Below, one piece after another: positions 1 through 8,973 of a stretch of DNA of 63,009 nt. Source of the DNA: Fibrobacterota bacterium (GTDB lineage Bacteria; Fibrobacterota; Chitinivibrionia; Chitinivibrionales; Chitinispirillaceae). A program made the position numbers and the translations under genes. The stretch is taken from positions 1 through 63,009 of the forward strand of contig JAEYNR010000086.1 in the NCBI GenBank assembly GCA_023412475.1. Direction: 5' to 3'. Each line of letters opens with the position of its first letter. Within the stretch, counting starts at the first letter, position 1. Below the pieces are notes generated by a model that did no database searches, had not been told where the DNA came from, and saw nothing but the letters and a program-made list of their open reading frames with translations.

Positions 1-1
1 A

Positions 2-133
2 AGAACGATGAAAAACTCTCTAATCAAAGCTGATGCAAATGAATCAACCGTTCTTAAACGATATAATCAACTTTTAAAACTGGACGATGAAGTATCCCGA
101 ATAAAGGAGCAACTGGCAAAATGGGACTCTTAA
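2..133 (+). CDS. C-terminal end of an unidentified protein (cut by window edge)
   Basis: The frame is open from the first bases to a TAA at 131-133, giving about 43 residues that are polar and rich in Lys, Leu, Asp and Glu. The tail (…DDEVSRIKEQLAKWDS) looks helical or coiled-coil-like. An ATG at 8-10 could make it a tiny complete gene, but there is no ribosome-binding site inside the window, so a truncated larger gene is more likely. The next gene on the same strand starts 30 nt later. The family cannot be recognised from this fragment. Confidence 0.4.
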   Translation, partial: RTMKNSLIKADANESTVLKRYNQLLKLDDEVSRIKEQLAKWDS

Positions 134-163
134 AGATATCAAAAAAGAAATTAGGGTAGACAT

Positions 164-1666
164 ATGTTCGATTTATCAAACATACCTCCGCATGTATTGA
201 TTTATTCCTTTATAATTGTCTTTCTGAAATACAAATGGCCATGGGTCGTCGGTGCTGTATTTGGTCTGGTACTATGGCGATTAAGATTGTCTGGCAGAAA
301 AAAACTACAGATCGCCGCAGTAGTCATGGGCTTGTTTGTAGTTGTAAAGACTGTTTTCCACTTTTTCCCAGGTTATATACCTGGATGTACTGAAGATTCA
401 AACAAAGGAGTTTATAAAATGCCCGATTACAATATCTTCAATCAAAAGGGTGGTAAGTTCTTTCCCCCTTATATTGTTCCACTCGATGAGCCAATAAGAA
501 AAATATTTCCTGTTCCGGTGAAAGATGCTGTTGGAACTTTAGGGTATAAAAATTCGATAACTGTCCTGAAATTCCGGGGTGATACTGCTCCTGAATATGA
601 CATTGTCGCGAAAGATTTTTTAGGGGAAGTAGATGGAGATTTTGATTTTGGATTCTGCCCGGTGTTTGACGATGAAACAATCATCTATACCCAGACGCGA
701 TGGGCTGTGGTTGCCAACATCAAAACAGGAAAAGTCGAGTCACCAATTCTTACCATGTCACTCGACGATATTATCGGGGGAATTGTATCGCTGGATGCAT
801 CTAAAAACCAGTTTGTCATTAATAAAAAGATTCCTGCAAAAGAGGGGTCTCGACAAATGCTTAATATTATGGAATATGCTGATGGAAAATTTAATGGATT
901 AGGTGAGATAGATGGAGGTGGAGATTTTCCATTAAAACAACCCTGGATAGTCCACGACCGAAAGATAATCACCTACGACAGTGCAGCTAACAAGCTGCTT
1001 TGCCATAATGCCGACCTGAAGATCTCCACTCACCCGTTTGTGGAAATTTTTAACCGGAATAATGGCAAGTTCCGTAAGCTCAAGGAAATGATTATTCATC
1101 CTACCTTACCGTTCGGGCTGGTGGTGGAGATTGGGAAAGATATCGATTGGAAAGAAGTCGAAAAATTGCCACCCAGTAGTGCCCAAGATGATTTGGTCTC
1201 AAAACTAGCAAAAATACGGGAAATCCACGCCCTCTACCTTCTGCGCTGGGATACTCCTGACACGAACAAACAATACATCCCGCTTCATACAGATACGCTA
1301 TTCCTTATTGCGCCATTTGCAGCAAAACAGTATGGTCGTTTTTCTTTTTCGCCCGATGGCGAATGGCTTGTCTTTGGCCATGAAGACATGGGACGGGACC
1401 AGTACGGTAACCTTGGTCCTGGCGGGAAGTATCAGCCATTTTTTGTCGCTCTCCCAGTGGATGAGAAGAAACCCTTCTTTTTTGGAGAGCCGATTTTTAT
1501 GGGCAGGACCCTGATAAAGGGAAACGATATCACTACAACTGCCTGGGCTACAGATCCGACCTCCTTTGTAGCCGCAGATGGACAATGTTTGTATAAATGG
1601 GATCTGGGCAAACTGTATGCGGCAAGAACGATTACTACACCTGATACCCTGTTTCCGCTGGAGTAG
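164..1666 (+). CDS. Membrane-anchored hypothetical protein, possibly beta-propeller-like
   Basis: This is a 500-residue protein I do not recognise. The N-terminus carries two or three hydrophobic segments (about residues 10-22, 27-42 and 49-67), followed by a large hydrophilic region. That region has recurring short strand-like blocks such as FSFSPDGEWLVFGHED (about residue 394), typical of WD40/TolB-like beta-propeller blades reporting a value. The large domain is probably extracytoplasmic, but the orientation is not shown by the sequence. The start has only a weak upstream AGGGTAG. It follows the truncated gene at the window edge on the same strand; a 415-bp gap separates it from the SLBB gene downstream. 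Assignment to a propeller fold is inference only. Confidence 0.75.
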   Translation: MFDLSNIPPHVLIYSFIIVFLKYKWPWVVGAVFGLVLWRLRLSGRKKLQIAAVVMGLFVVVKTVFHFFPGYIPGCTEDSNKGVYKMPDYNIFNQKGGKFFPPYIVPLDEPIRKIFPVPVKDAVGTLGYKNSITVLKFRGDTAPEYDIVAKDFLGEVDGDFDFGFCPVFDDETIIYTQTRWAVVANIKTGKVESPILTMSLDDIIGGIVSLDASKNQFVINKKIPAKEGSRQMLNIMEYADGKFNGLGEIDGGGDFPLKQPWIVHDRKIITYDSAANKLLCHNADLKISTHPFVEIFNRNNGKFRKLKEMIIHPTLPFGLVVEIGKDIDWKEVEKLPPSSAQDDLVSKLAKIREIHALYLLRWDTPDTNKQYIPLHTDTLFLIAPFAAKQYGRFSFSPDGEWLVFGHEDMGRDQYGNLGPGGKYQPFFVALPVDEKKPFFFGEPIFMGRTLIKGNDITTTAWATDPTSFVAADGQCLYKWDLGKLYAARTITTPDTLFPLE

Positions 1667-2081
1667 CAGGGTTTGATTAGCCTTTTTCTTCGTGGCCTTG
1701 ATATCAAGGGCTTGCTGAATTGTGTAGATTTTCGGTTATTTTAGAAGAGCCAAGTGAAAAAACGAGTGAATTACCTTTTTTTTATAAAATTGCTCTGCAC
1801 TTCTCTCTGCTTTTAAAAAGGTAGGCATATAAAGATCAGACTACTCAAAAGAGTTGCTAATTCCTTATTTTATCTGCTCTTTTCCCAGGCTATTGATTCT
1901 ATATTGAATATTTGATGGCCCTGCTGTTATTTTAATCCTGTTTGATGAAATGAGCCTTTAAAATTGCCTTAACCGTTTCTTTAAGCATATATTTATGAAT
2001 TCATCAGTAACACTTTTTACATCTACCTCAAAACGTTTTCTATAAAATGAAAAGTGATAAAAAGGAAGGTTTTATCTGGAT
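1667..2081. other. Intergenic region, nothing recognised
   Basis: AT-rich non-coding stretch between the membrane protein and the SLBB gene. I see no coding frame, RNA gene or strong hairpin. An AAGGAAGG purine run shortly before 2082 may serve the downstream gene. Confidence 0.5.
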
Positions 2082-4454
2082 ATGTTCAGCTCTCTCCATT
2101 TTTCAAAAGCAGGTTTTACAGTGAAATCCTTTTTTTCAACATTGCTTCTTTGCTCTATCATTATTGCCCAGGATATGTCCACCATGAGCCCCTCCCAGAT
2201 CAGTGAATATGAGAAGATGGCACAACAGAGAGGATATTCTTCGCAGCAGATAGATCTGATTAAAAATCGCTATAGCAATCAAATTCGGGGCCCATACAGG
2301 CCTTACTCACAACTTTCTGATACATTACAAGGATCAGTGTTAGAATACAATCAACCAGATACCATCATCTCAGACAGTCTTAGCGCTTCTATATCTTTAA
2401 AAAATGAGATAGACAATTTGGTGCAAACGGATTCTATTAAGGAACTTCCCTATTTCGGGTATTCCCTGTTTGAAAAAACCCCAGATGCTTTTAAACCCAA
2501 TGCAGTGGGGCCTGTTGACCCCGGATATCTTGTTGGGCCAGGTGATGTCTTACGCCTTTCAGTCTGGGGGCAGGTTGAATTTCAATACGAATTGCAGGTC
2601 AGTAAAGAGGGAAAAATATTTATCCCTGTTGCTGGACAAGTTTATGTCACCGGCATCCCTTTCGAGCAGCTTCAGGAGAAGATAAAAAATCTTCTTTCCA
2701 AGCATTATTCCGGGCTATCCACTGTTCCGGCGCGCACATTTCTGGATCTTGGAGTGGCTCAGCTCAAACCTATGCGGATATTTATTATGGGTGAGGTATC
2801 TTCACCGGGTGGTTATACTGTTTCCAGCGCTTCAACAGCTTTTAATGCTCTTTACAGTATTGGCGGCCCTCTCAAAAAGGGTTCGTTGCGAGAGATAAAA
2901 GTGATTCGCAACGGCTCCGAGATCGCCACCGTCGATTTTTATCAATACATGCTTACCGGGAAATGCACTACCGATGTTCGCCTTCAGAATAATGATGTGG
3001 TCTTTGTACCATCCAGAGGCAAGACGGTGTCGGTTACAGGATCGGTATTCAGACCTGCTGTTTACGAACTGAGAAGTGATGACAATCTTCAGTCACTGCT
3101 CTCTTTTTGTGGGGGTTTACTGCCATCTGCCAATGTTGACAGAGCACAAATTCACCGGATGCTTCCGTTTGATCAGAGAGATTCCTCATTGTCTGTGGTC
3201 AAAGTCATTGATCTGGATATTAACAACTATTTACAGGAAAAAGTGGATTTTGTCATTTACAATAATGATACCCTGAAGATCACTCCGCTAATGGATGACC
3301 TGAAAAACTATGTCACATTACATGGAGCAGTGTATTATCCAGGTGTTTATCAGTGTGACAGCCTTACTCTTCGGGACCTCATTTTCACCTTTGGTAAACC
3401 ACTCGAGCAGAAAGCTTTCCTGAAACGAGCAGATCTGATCCGTCGCAACGATGATCATGTAACAACGGTCACTTTACCGATTGATCTTGGCAGATTGAAG
3501 GATGACCCATCGTATAATATGTCTCTGCAACCACTTGACGAAGTGATTATCTACGAAAAAGACGTAGAAAAACCTACCGACCTCAAAATCATTATCGAAG
3601 GAGAAGTTCGTAATCCTGATACGTTTTCTTTGAGTACTAACCTTACTATTAACGATGCTCTTTTGAGAGCTGGAGGGTTTACCCGCCAGGCTTACCGTAA
3701 ATCTGTTGATGTCTACCGAATTAACAAATCTGATTCGGATCTATTGACAGATGTTTTCAAAATTGATCTTCCGGATTCTTTGAACTATACAGACGAATCG
3801 GTTGGTAATTTTATTCTGCAGGATGGAGACAGGATTGTTGTACGCCCAGATCCCTCCTATATTATTGATCATTTTGTAACTATCAATGGGCTGGTGAAAT
3901 TCAGAGGATCCTATGCTATTTCCAAACGCGGAGAACGCCTGACCGAACTTATAAAACGTGCTGGTGGATTATTACCTGATGCTTTTCTGGAAGGTGCCAC
4001 AATTACCAGAAACAACAAACGACTGGTAGTAAATTTCAAAGATGCATTGTATGGCAGAGAATTAAAAGAAGATGTTCTGCTCCAGAAAGGTGACACCATA
4101 CTTATTCCCCCCCGACCTAATACCGTGCTTGTGCATGGCAATGTTAATAATCCCGGACTTTTCAGCTTTATAGAAAAAATAAAAGTCAAAGACTATATAG
4201 ATCGGGCTGGAGGTTTGGCTGATAGCAGCTCGTATATTCTTCTTACTTCTCCTAGCGGGGAAACTAAAAAAATCAGAAAAAGAGGGGTTCACAATCCAAT
4301 GGTACAGGATGGATCAGAAATCTTTGTCACCAGAGTCATGCCAGTTAATAAACCCGAGAGGACCGGGCCTTCAATAAGCGAAGTAATTAGAGATACTTTG
4401 GCTATTCTGGCGAGCGCAGTTACTGTTCTGACTCTTGCTATAAGATTGAAGTAA
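2082..4454 (+). CDS. SLBB/poly-export-domain polysaccharide export protein
   Basis: This 790-residue protein belongs to the Wza/SLBB outer-membrane polysaccharide export family. A signal-peptide-like hydrophobic segment spans about residues 15-30. The Poly_export domain begins near residue 149 (GYLVGPGDVLRLSVWG) and is followed by repeated SLBB beta-grasp modules, recognisable by recurring phrases of the type 'G.V..PG.y......l...i..AGG' (for example near residues 235, 325, 425, 508, 600 and 680). The C-terminus is a hydrophobic helix (about 770-788). It is about twice the length of classical Wza (about 380 residues) because of extra SLBB repeats. A hairpin follows the stop, so it may be transcribed alone. 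The nearest partner is the WecA-like gene downstream. The family call is strong; the exported glycan is unknown. Confidence 0.9.
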   Translation: MFSSLHFSKAGFTVKSFFSTLLLCSIIIAQDMSTMSPSQISEYEKMAQQRGYSSQQIDLIKNRYSNQIRGPYRPYSQLSDTLQGSVLEYNQPDTIISDSLSASISLKNEIDNLVQTDSIKELPYFGYSLFEKTPDAFKPNAVGPVDPGYLVGPGDVLRLSVWGQVEFQYELQVSKEGKIFIPVAGQVYVTGIPFEQLQEKIKNLLSKHYSGLSTVPARTFLDLGVAQLKPMRIFIMGEVSSPGGYTVSSASTAFNALYSIGGPLKKGSLREIKVIRNGSEIATVDFYQYMLTGKCTTDVRLQNNDVVFVPSRGKTVSVTGSVFRPAVYELRSDDNLQSLLSFCGGLLPSANVDRAQIHRMLPFDQRDSSLSVVKVIDLDINNYLQEKVDFVIYNNDTLKITPLMDDLKNYVTLHGAVYYPGVYQCDSLTLRDLIFTFGKPLEQKAFLKRADLIRRNDDHVTTVTLPIDLGRLKDDPSYNMSLQPLDEVIIYEKDVEKPTDLKIIIEGEVRNPDTFSLSTNLTINDALLRAGGFTRQAYRKSVDVYRINKSDSDLLTDVFKIDLPDSLNYTDESVGNFILQDGDRIVVRPDPSYIIDHFVTINGLVKFRGSYAISKRGERLTELIKRAGGLLPDAFLEGATITRNNKRLVVNFKDALYGRELKEDVLLQKGDTILIPPRPNTVLVHGNVNNPGLFSFIEKIKVKDYIDRAGGLADSSSYILLTSPSGETKKIRKRGVHNPMVQDGSEIFVTRVMPVNKPERTGPSISEVIRDTLAILASAVTVLTLAIRLK

Positions 4455-4465
4455 AAGTGATAAAA

Positions 4466-4495
4466 AGAGAGTTCAGTTTATCGCCTAAACTCTCT
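4466..4495 (+). terminator. Hairpin downstream of the SLBB gene
   Basis: Inverted repeat AGAGAGTT (4466-4473) and AACTCTCT (4488-4495) around a 14-nt loop, 11 nt after the SLBB stop codon. It is followed by an AT-rich tract without a clean T-run, so it is a plausible but imperfect intrinsic terminator. Confidence 0.45.
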
Positions 4496-4724
4496 ATTAT
4501 CGAATTTCTATTAAAGAATTCCATTAATGAGCCAATTTATATGAAACGTAATAACCCCTTATTTAATAATGGACAACCTTCTTCCATGTTGATACAATTG
4601 AGTTTGGGTTATATATTATATTCTGTAACAGTTAATTAATGCTGTTTTTCTGCTTCAAGTTGTTTTTTAAACTGTATTTTTCCTTAAAAACAGATAATTG
4701 CAGATACAATATTTTCCATATTAA

Positions 4725-6263
4725 ATGGCTTTTATAGATGAAAGTCTTCTTATCATGAATTTTTGGACCGTTCTGCTTCCCTCAGCTTCCTTTTTTGCTA
4801 TTGCCCTTGTTTTTTCAAACCTGATGCTTCGATTCCTTATCAAATCCCCTGTAATCAAATATTTTTGTGACAGACCAGAAGTACGTAAGGTTCATTCCAG
4901 ACCAATACCCAGAATCGGCGGAGTTACAATCGTAACTGTATTCTTATCTTTACTACTTTTTCTATCTTTCTCTAAAGATATAACGGGTATTCCTGTTTCA
5001 GTCACAAAAGACATAATTCAGGCTCTGCTGCTTTCATCAGTTATCATTTTTGCATGCGGAATACTGGATGATACAACGTTTGTTACTATGCGGGTTCGTT
5101 ATAAAATCGGAGCAGAGCTTTTAATAGCTCTCACTACAGTTTACTTTTTTGATCTAAATTTCGGACAGATCTCCATTTTGGGGTTTTTTACTTTCCCATT
5201 ATGGATAAGCAAGCTGATTTCTGTACTGTGGATAGTGGGGCTGATTAACGCATTCAATATGATAGATGGTGTAGATGGATTAGCTGGTGGTATCTCTCTT
5301 ATCTCCATCTTGACATTAGCAGTTATCGCATATCTGGGTGGCTTGTCTTCTGTAGTAACTGTCTGTTTCATCCTGGCCGGTGCAATAGTAGGATTTCTCC
5401 ATTACAATTTGCCACCTGCAAAAACTTTCATGGGTGACACCGGATCTCTTTTCCTGGGCACTATGATTGCAATTATTTCGATGCACCTGGGCAAAGTAAC
5501 AGTTGGTTCAAGGACAATGGTTGTGATGCCATTAATCGCGGGTGTACCAATAATTGAAGTCCTGGTAAGTATGACCCGACGATATTTTAAAGCAAAGGAC
5601 GGCGGACACAACCAGTTCCAAAGACTGCATAGCATGGTAGTAGCGGATAACTCCCATATTCATCACCGTTTGATTTTTCTTGGTTTTTCTCATTTGGAGA
5701 CTACCGCAATGCTGTGCACACTTTCTATAACATTATGCAGTGGTGCGCTTTGTCTTTTTTTGATTCCTTCACATGAAATCTATTTTCCGATCTTTTATCT
5801 GGCTATTCCTGTTGTTTTTTCGCTTGATCAATTGGGATTTGGAGGACGTTTTAAAAAAGCGCTCCATCTGAGCCGTTCCAGATATAACGGATACCAAAAA
5901 AGATCGCTGGTAGGGATTATTGACCAAGAAGGCATTGCCCATCACCTTCTGAAGAAAAGAAACCAGCAGAATATAGAATACGTTTCTGTTACTGAAGAGG
6001 AGATCCCTGGAATCAGCAGATATTTGAAAGCTGTAGTAATAAATAAAAATGGTAAATCTACAGAAAACTACCTGAGCTTCGCCGAACAGGTTTCAACTTT
6101 GATTAAAGGACCTATATTCATAGTTTCTCCGGAAAAATCTTCGAGGTTATCCGTTCTTGAAGTCTATAAAAACGGAACTCTGAAAATTAAAGAGAAAAAG
6201 GTTTCTTTCAACCAACTCGCCAAAGAGATGAAAAAGGTATCTTCGGTTAATATTTCTCATTGA
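4725..6263 (+). CDS. Undecaprenyl-phosphate N-acetylhexosamine-1-phosphate transferase (WecA/MraY family) with C-terminal extension
   Basis: A polytopic membrane enzyme of the PNPT family, which transfers a sugar-1-phosphate from a UDP-sugar to undecaprenyl phosphate to start glycan synthesis. Family motifs visible in order are HSRPIPRIGG (about residue 57), GILDD (about 112), NAFNMIDGVDGLAGG (about 174), HYNLPPAKTFMGDTGSLFLG (about 227) and the HIHHR signature (about 314). The protein has 512 residues against the usual 340-380. The extra C-terminal 130 residues or so after the last membrane helix are soluble and unrecognised. An internal ATG at 4756 (MNFWTVLLPS) is an alternative start; neither has a clear ribosome-binding site. 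Substrate (GlcNAc or another sugar) cannot be told from sequence. Confidence 0.9.
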   Translation: MAFIDESLLIMNFWTVLLPSASFFAIALVFSNLMLRFLIKSPVIKYFCDRPEVRKVHSRPIPRIGGVTIVTVFLSLLLFLSFSKDITGIPVSVTKDIIQALLLSSVIIFACGILDDTTFVTMRVRYKIGAELLIALTTVYFFDLNFGQISILGFFTFPLWISKLISVLWIVGLINAFNMIDGVDGLAGGISLISILTLAVIAYLGGLSSVVTVCFILAGAIVGFLHYNLPPAKTFMGDTGSLFLGTMIAIISMHLGKVTVGSRTMVVMPLIAGVPIIEVLVSMTRRYFKAKDGGHNQFQRLHSMVVADNSHIHHRLIFLGFSHLETTAMLCTLSITLCSGALCLFLIPSHEIYFPIFYLAIPVVFSLDQLGFGGRFKKALHLSRSRYNGYQKRSLVGIIDQEGIAHHLLKKRNQQNIEYVSVTEEEIPGISRYLKAVVINKNGKSTENYLSFAEQVSTLIKGPIFIVSPEKSSRLSVLEVYKNGTLKIKEKKVSFNQLAKEMKKVSSVNISH

Positions 6264-6299
6264 TCTTGCTTCGTTTCAAGACAAATCAGGTAAATAAAG

Positions 6300-6782
6300 A
6301 TGTTTGATTGTAATTTGATAAAACAGCGATGTCTGATTCTTTCCAAAGATGATTCTTTTATCACCAGAGTGGAAGAACTGCTTTTAAAGACCGGCCTTTA
6401 TTTGGTCGATACAGCCACTGATCGTAAAGTGGCTCTTATGCTTTTCCTTCAGTGCAAGCATTCTCTTGTGCTGCTTGATGAAGATTTTCTTCCACGTTTT
6501 CCTCACCGGTTGCATCTATTCTACAAAATCGCCCATCGTACACCTGGAATTATCATTTTCAGGAAGTCCAAAAAAGATCTTAGCGGTTTTTGTTTTCTGA
6601 CAGAGGGATTTGTGGAGATTATCGATGCCCCTTTTGCAAATGAAAAACTGATGCTGATTCTTAAACAAGCTGACCGGTATATGCGACTTCATTCTAAAAG
6701 CATCTTTTTCAAAGGCATGCTGATCCACATGGGTCTGGCAATACCAGTTCTGCTTCTATTGACAATGCTTCTTTTTAAATAA
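6300..6782 (+). CDS. Receiver-like protein with C-terminal membrane anchor
   Basis: A 160-residue protein with the layout of a CheY-like receiver domain. An acidic pair (D17, D18) follows the first strand (RCLILSKDD), a candidate phospho-acceptor D60 lies at the end of strand 3 (SLVLLDED), and hydrophobic strands follow (GIIIF; VEIIDAPF). Instead of an output domain it ends in one hydrophobic helix (about 138-158). It lies 36 nt after the WecA-like gene on the same strand, suggesting co-transcription. Whether it is phosphorylated, or is a degenerate receiver acting as a docking protein, cannot be settled here. No cognate kinase is adjacent. Confidence 0.7.
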   Translation: MFDCNLIKQRCLILSKDDSFITRVEELLLKTGLYLVDTATDRKVALMLFLQCKHSLVLLDEDFLPRFPHRLHLFYKIAHRTPGIIIFRKSKKDLSGFCFLTEGFVEIIDAPFANEKLMLILKQADRYMRLHSKSIFFKGMLIHMGLAIPVLLLLTMLLFK

Positions 6783-6819
6783 TGAGCGTAATTTCAGCTA
6801 TTTCTGCCGGTAGTTATAC

Positions 6820-6905
6820 AAAACAAGCACGAAATCCGAAACAAGAACAGAAACAAAAACAAAGAACAAAAAATAGGAACATTGGGATTTGGAATTTGTT
6901 TCAAG
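6820..6905. repeat. Interspersed low-complexity repeat, copy 1
   Basis: This non-coding segment lies between two convergent genes. It contains the word GAAATCCGAAACAAGAAC (6831-6848), then runs of ACAAAAAC-type words, then a pyrimidine-rich arm (GGGATTTGGAATTTGTTTC) that is roughly the reverse complement of the first arm. The same words recur at 33535-33625 and 60618-60865. The function is unknown. Confidence 0.6.
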
Positions 6906-6951
6906 AGCTAGTTACTAAATGTTAAGGGCAATATTTTTATCAGTAACTGAT

Positions 6952-7389
6952 TTACTGTAGCGCATAACCAATCTCATCACTTAGCAACACGTCGCTTCGG
7001 ATAAATGTACCACCTCCCCTGGCTATAACCTTGTTTCTGTCGTTATGTAAGACCGATTCTGCAAAAGAGATCTTTTTCCCGTGCTGAGTAACTTTGCCTT
7101 CCGCTTTAATAATTCCATTTGAAACCGGACGTATAAAATCAAGATTAAAAGATACGGTAACCAGTAAACACTCATTTACCAATGAATTTACTGCAAAGTA
7201 AGCTGCATCATCTAAAGCCTTGAAGTAAACTGAGCCATGCACTGCCCTGGCTGCATGAAAAAAATCCTCTTTCACCGCAAAACTGATTTCAGCAGTGCCT
7301 TTTCCAATTTTTATACCAGGATTGTAATAATTGTTAGTAGAGGAACGCAAGTACATGTTTTCCAGTTTTTTAAAATGGGTGGTGTCCAT
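6952..7389 (-). CDS. Hotdog-fold thioesterase (PaaI-like)
   Basis: A 145-residue protein resembling PaaI/DUF4442-type hotdog thioesterases, which hydrolyse acyl-CoA thioesters. The hallmark stretch is VHGSVYFKALDDAAYFAVNS (about residue 70), with the helix-initiating HG and the acidic residue typical of the family. It is followed by beta strands (VTVSFNLDFIRPV, GIIKAEGKVTQHGK) usual for the hotdog sheet. The frame stays open upstream, but the ATG at 7389 has AAGGA five nucleotides before it and gives a family-length protein, so I chose it. The gene converges with the receiver-like gene; no partner suggests the substrate. Confidence 0.85.
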   Translation of the reverse strand: MDTTHFKKLENMYLRSSTNNYYNPGIKIGKGTAEISFAVKEDFFHAARAVHGSVYFKALDDAAYFAVNSLVNECLLVTVSFNLDFIRPVSNGIIKAEGKVTQHGKKISFAESVLHNDRNKVIARGGGTFIRSDVLLSDEIGYALQ

Positions 7390-7864
7390 AAAATTCCTTG
7401 TCTTTTTTAAAAAGGTAGAAAAGAGAATCCCCTCTGAGCTCTTTCCAGAAGTTGGGAATATATTCAGAAGAGGCCTAATACTGCTTATAACTGCTGAGTT
7501 GCCACCGAAGTTAAAATTTAAACGAAAGATCAGCATGAAAAATACATTTTTTTCAGGACTTACCTTAAAAACGCTAAAATGAGTGTAAGCTATCGAAGAG
7601 ATCACTTTAAGGGGCGCGCTTCCATCAGTGGTTTCGTCAATTCAGTCTGTCATATGTGGCCAGCGGATTTTTGGTTCGTTTTTGTTATGATTACTCCGGT
7701 GCTCAGCTATCTGATCAGAACAAAAAATCATGGGATTAAAAAGCACCCTCGTTTCTTATGGTATAATTTTTGCAATACACATCTACAGAAAACTCGCCAC
7801 TTTTGTTAAATCATCTTTGGTTCTGTCATTTGATGGAAAGGTAAACTATTAACAAAGAGGGAGA
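7390..7864. other. Intergenic region between divergent genes
   Basis: This region contains the upstream sequence of the minus-strand thioesterase and of the plus-strand M23 gene. A TATAAT at 7762-7767 is a candidate -10 element for the M23 gene, without a convincing -35. AGAGGGAG just before 7865 is a good ribosome-binding site. I see no gene here. Confidence 0.4.
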
Positions 7865-8746
7865 ATGAGAATTTTAAAACGATTCACTGCCAGTATAAAA
7901 AACCTTGTTAAAGTCCAATTACTGTATATACCAGAATCTCACAGCAGATCCATTTATCGTGTAAGATCTAAAACTTATCTTGTTTTTCTCTGTGTCTGTC
8001 TCATAAGTCTGGGAGGGTTATTCAGGACACTTTTGTATCTCACCAATCAGGCTAGCACTTATATCTCTGTTAATTTCCAACTTAAAAAAAACCAACACTA
8101 TAAATCTTTAGTTACCTCTCTTAATCACCTTCTTGATCAATCCATTAGCCTTATTCACCTTCTGCCCTGTTCAACAGCAGATATTGCTAAAAACCTGACC
8201 ATAGTACCCGAATTTGTCAGTAATTCCAGCCTCTTTCCCCTGATGGCACCAAACTCTATTGAACAATTGCTTAAAACATCTGATTTCAAGCAAAATCTGC
8301 AGCCCCCGACTCCTGTTAAACGCAGATCCACTTCTGATCTGCTGGTTTTTGGCTGTCCTTCCGAAGGCAGAATCACTTCTCATTATGGAAAAAGAACCGA
8401 CCCGGTTTTTGAGGGTACTGCAATCCATTGCGGAATTGATATAGCCTCTCGTATCGGTACTCCCATAAATGCAGCCGCCGACGGACGGGTAAAATATGTG
8501 GGAAATAAAACACATTGGGGAAATGTAATCATCATCGAACATGCGAAAGGATACCAGACTATTTATGCACATATGCATAAATTTGGGGTGTGCAGTGGGG
8601 ATACTGTCAGTAGGGGGCAATTGATAGGTTATCTTGGTAATACAGGAAAGAGCACAGGACCTCATCTGCATTATGAGATTCGTTATTTCGGTAAACCATT
8701 AAATCCTTTGCCATTTCTTTTACCTGCCGATATTATTGCAGATTAA
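7865..8746 (+). CDS. M23 (LytM/lysostaphin-type) peptidoglycan peptidase, membrane anchored
   Basis: A 293-residue protein with an N-terminal transmembrane segment (about residues 38-57) and a C-terminal M23 domain (about 165-285). Zinc-site motifs are intact: HCGIDIA (HxxxD) and GPHLHYEIR (HxH). The GTPINAAADGRV segment typical of the fold lies between them. The family cleaves peptide cross-bridges in the periplasm and takes part in cell separation or envelope remodelling. The ribosome-binding site AGAGGGAG precedes the ATG. The gene is upstream of tex on the same strand with a 227-bp gap, so linkage is uncertain. It has no long coiled coil, unlike EnvC/NlpD-type activators. Confidence 0.9.
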   Translation: MRILKRFTASIKNLVKVQLLYIPESHSRSIYRVRSKTYLVFLCVCLISLGGLFRTLLYLTNQASTYISVNFQLKKNQHYKSLVTSLNHLLDQSISLIHLLPCSTADIAKNLTIVPEFVSNSSLFPLMAPNSIEQLLKTSDFKQNLQPPTPVKRRSTSDLLVFGCPSEGRITSHYGKRTDPVFEGTAIHCGIDIASRIGTPINAAADGRVKYVGNKTHWGNVIIIEHAKGYQTIYAHMHKFGVCSGDTVSRGQLIGYLGNTGKSTGPHLHYEIRYFGKPLNPLPFLLPADIIAD

Positions 8747-8973
8747 GCAGGTTCCAACTGGGCCTCTTTGTAAGATTATTTACCCCCTACCCACTGGAAT
8801 TAATGCCGGTTTTTTAGTATCTTTCTGCATTCGTTTTTTCATAAGTTTGATATGTTTAGACATGAGTGTTTTCTTATTGGCTTCCGGCTCCTTTATCCTA
8901 ACTCTGGCAATTGTTTTTGTGCAGAAGAGAACAGGACTTTATCCACTGACCTAAGAAGGGATGACTTTGATTT

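Noticed and set aside
4457..4639. 60-codon frame after the first SLBB gene
   Set aside because: It begins inside the terminator-like hairpin, is AT-driven and shows no domain or good start signal.
8736..8954. 72-codon hydrophobic frame between the M23 gene and tex
   Set aside because: The only start is a TTG inside the M23 gene, with no ribosome-binding site and no family resemblance.
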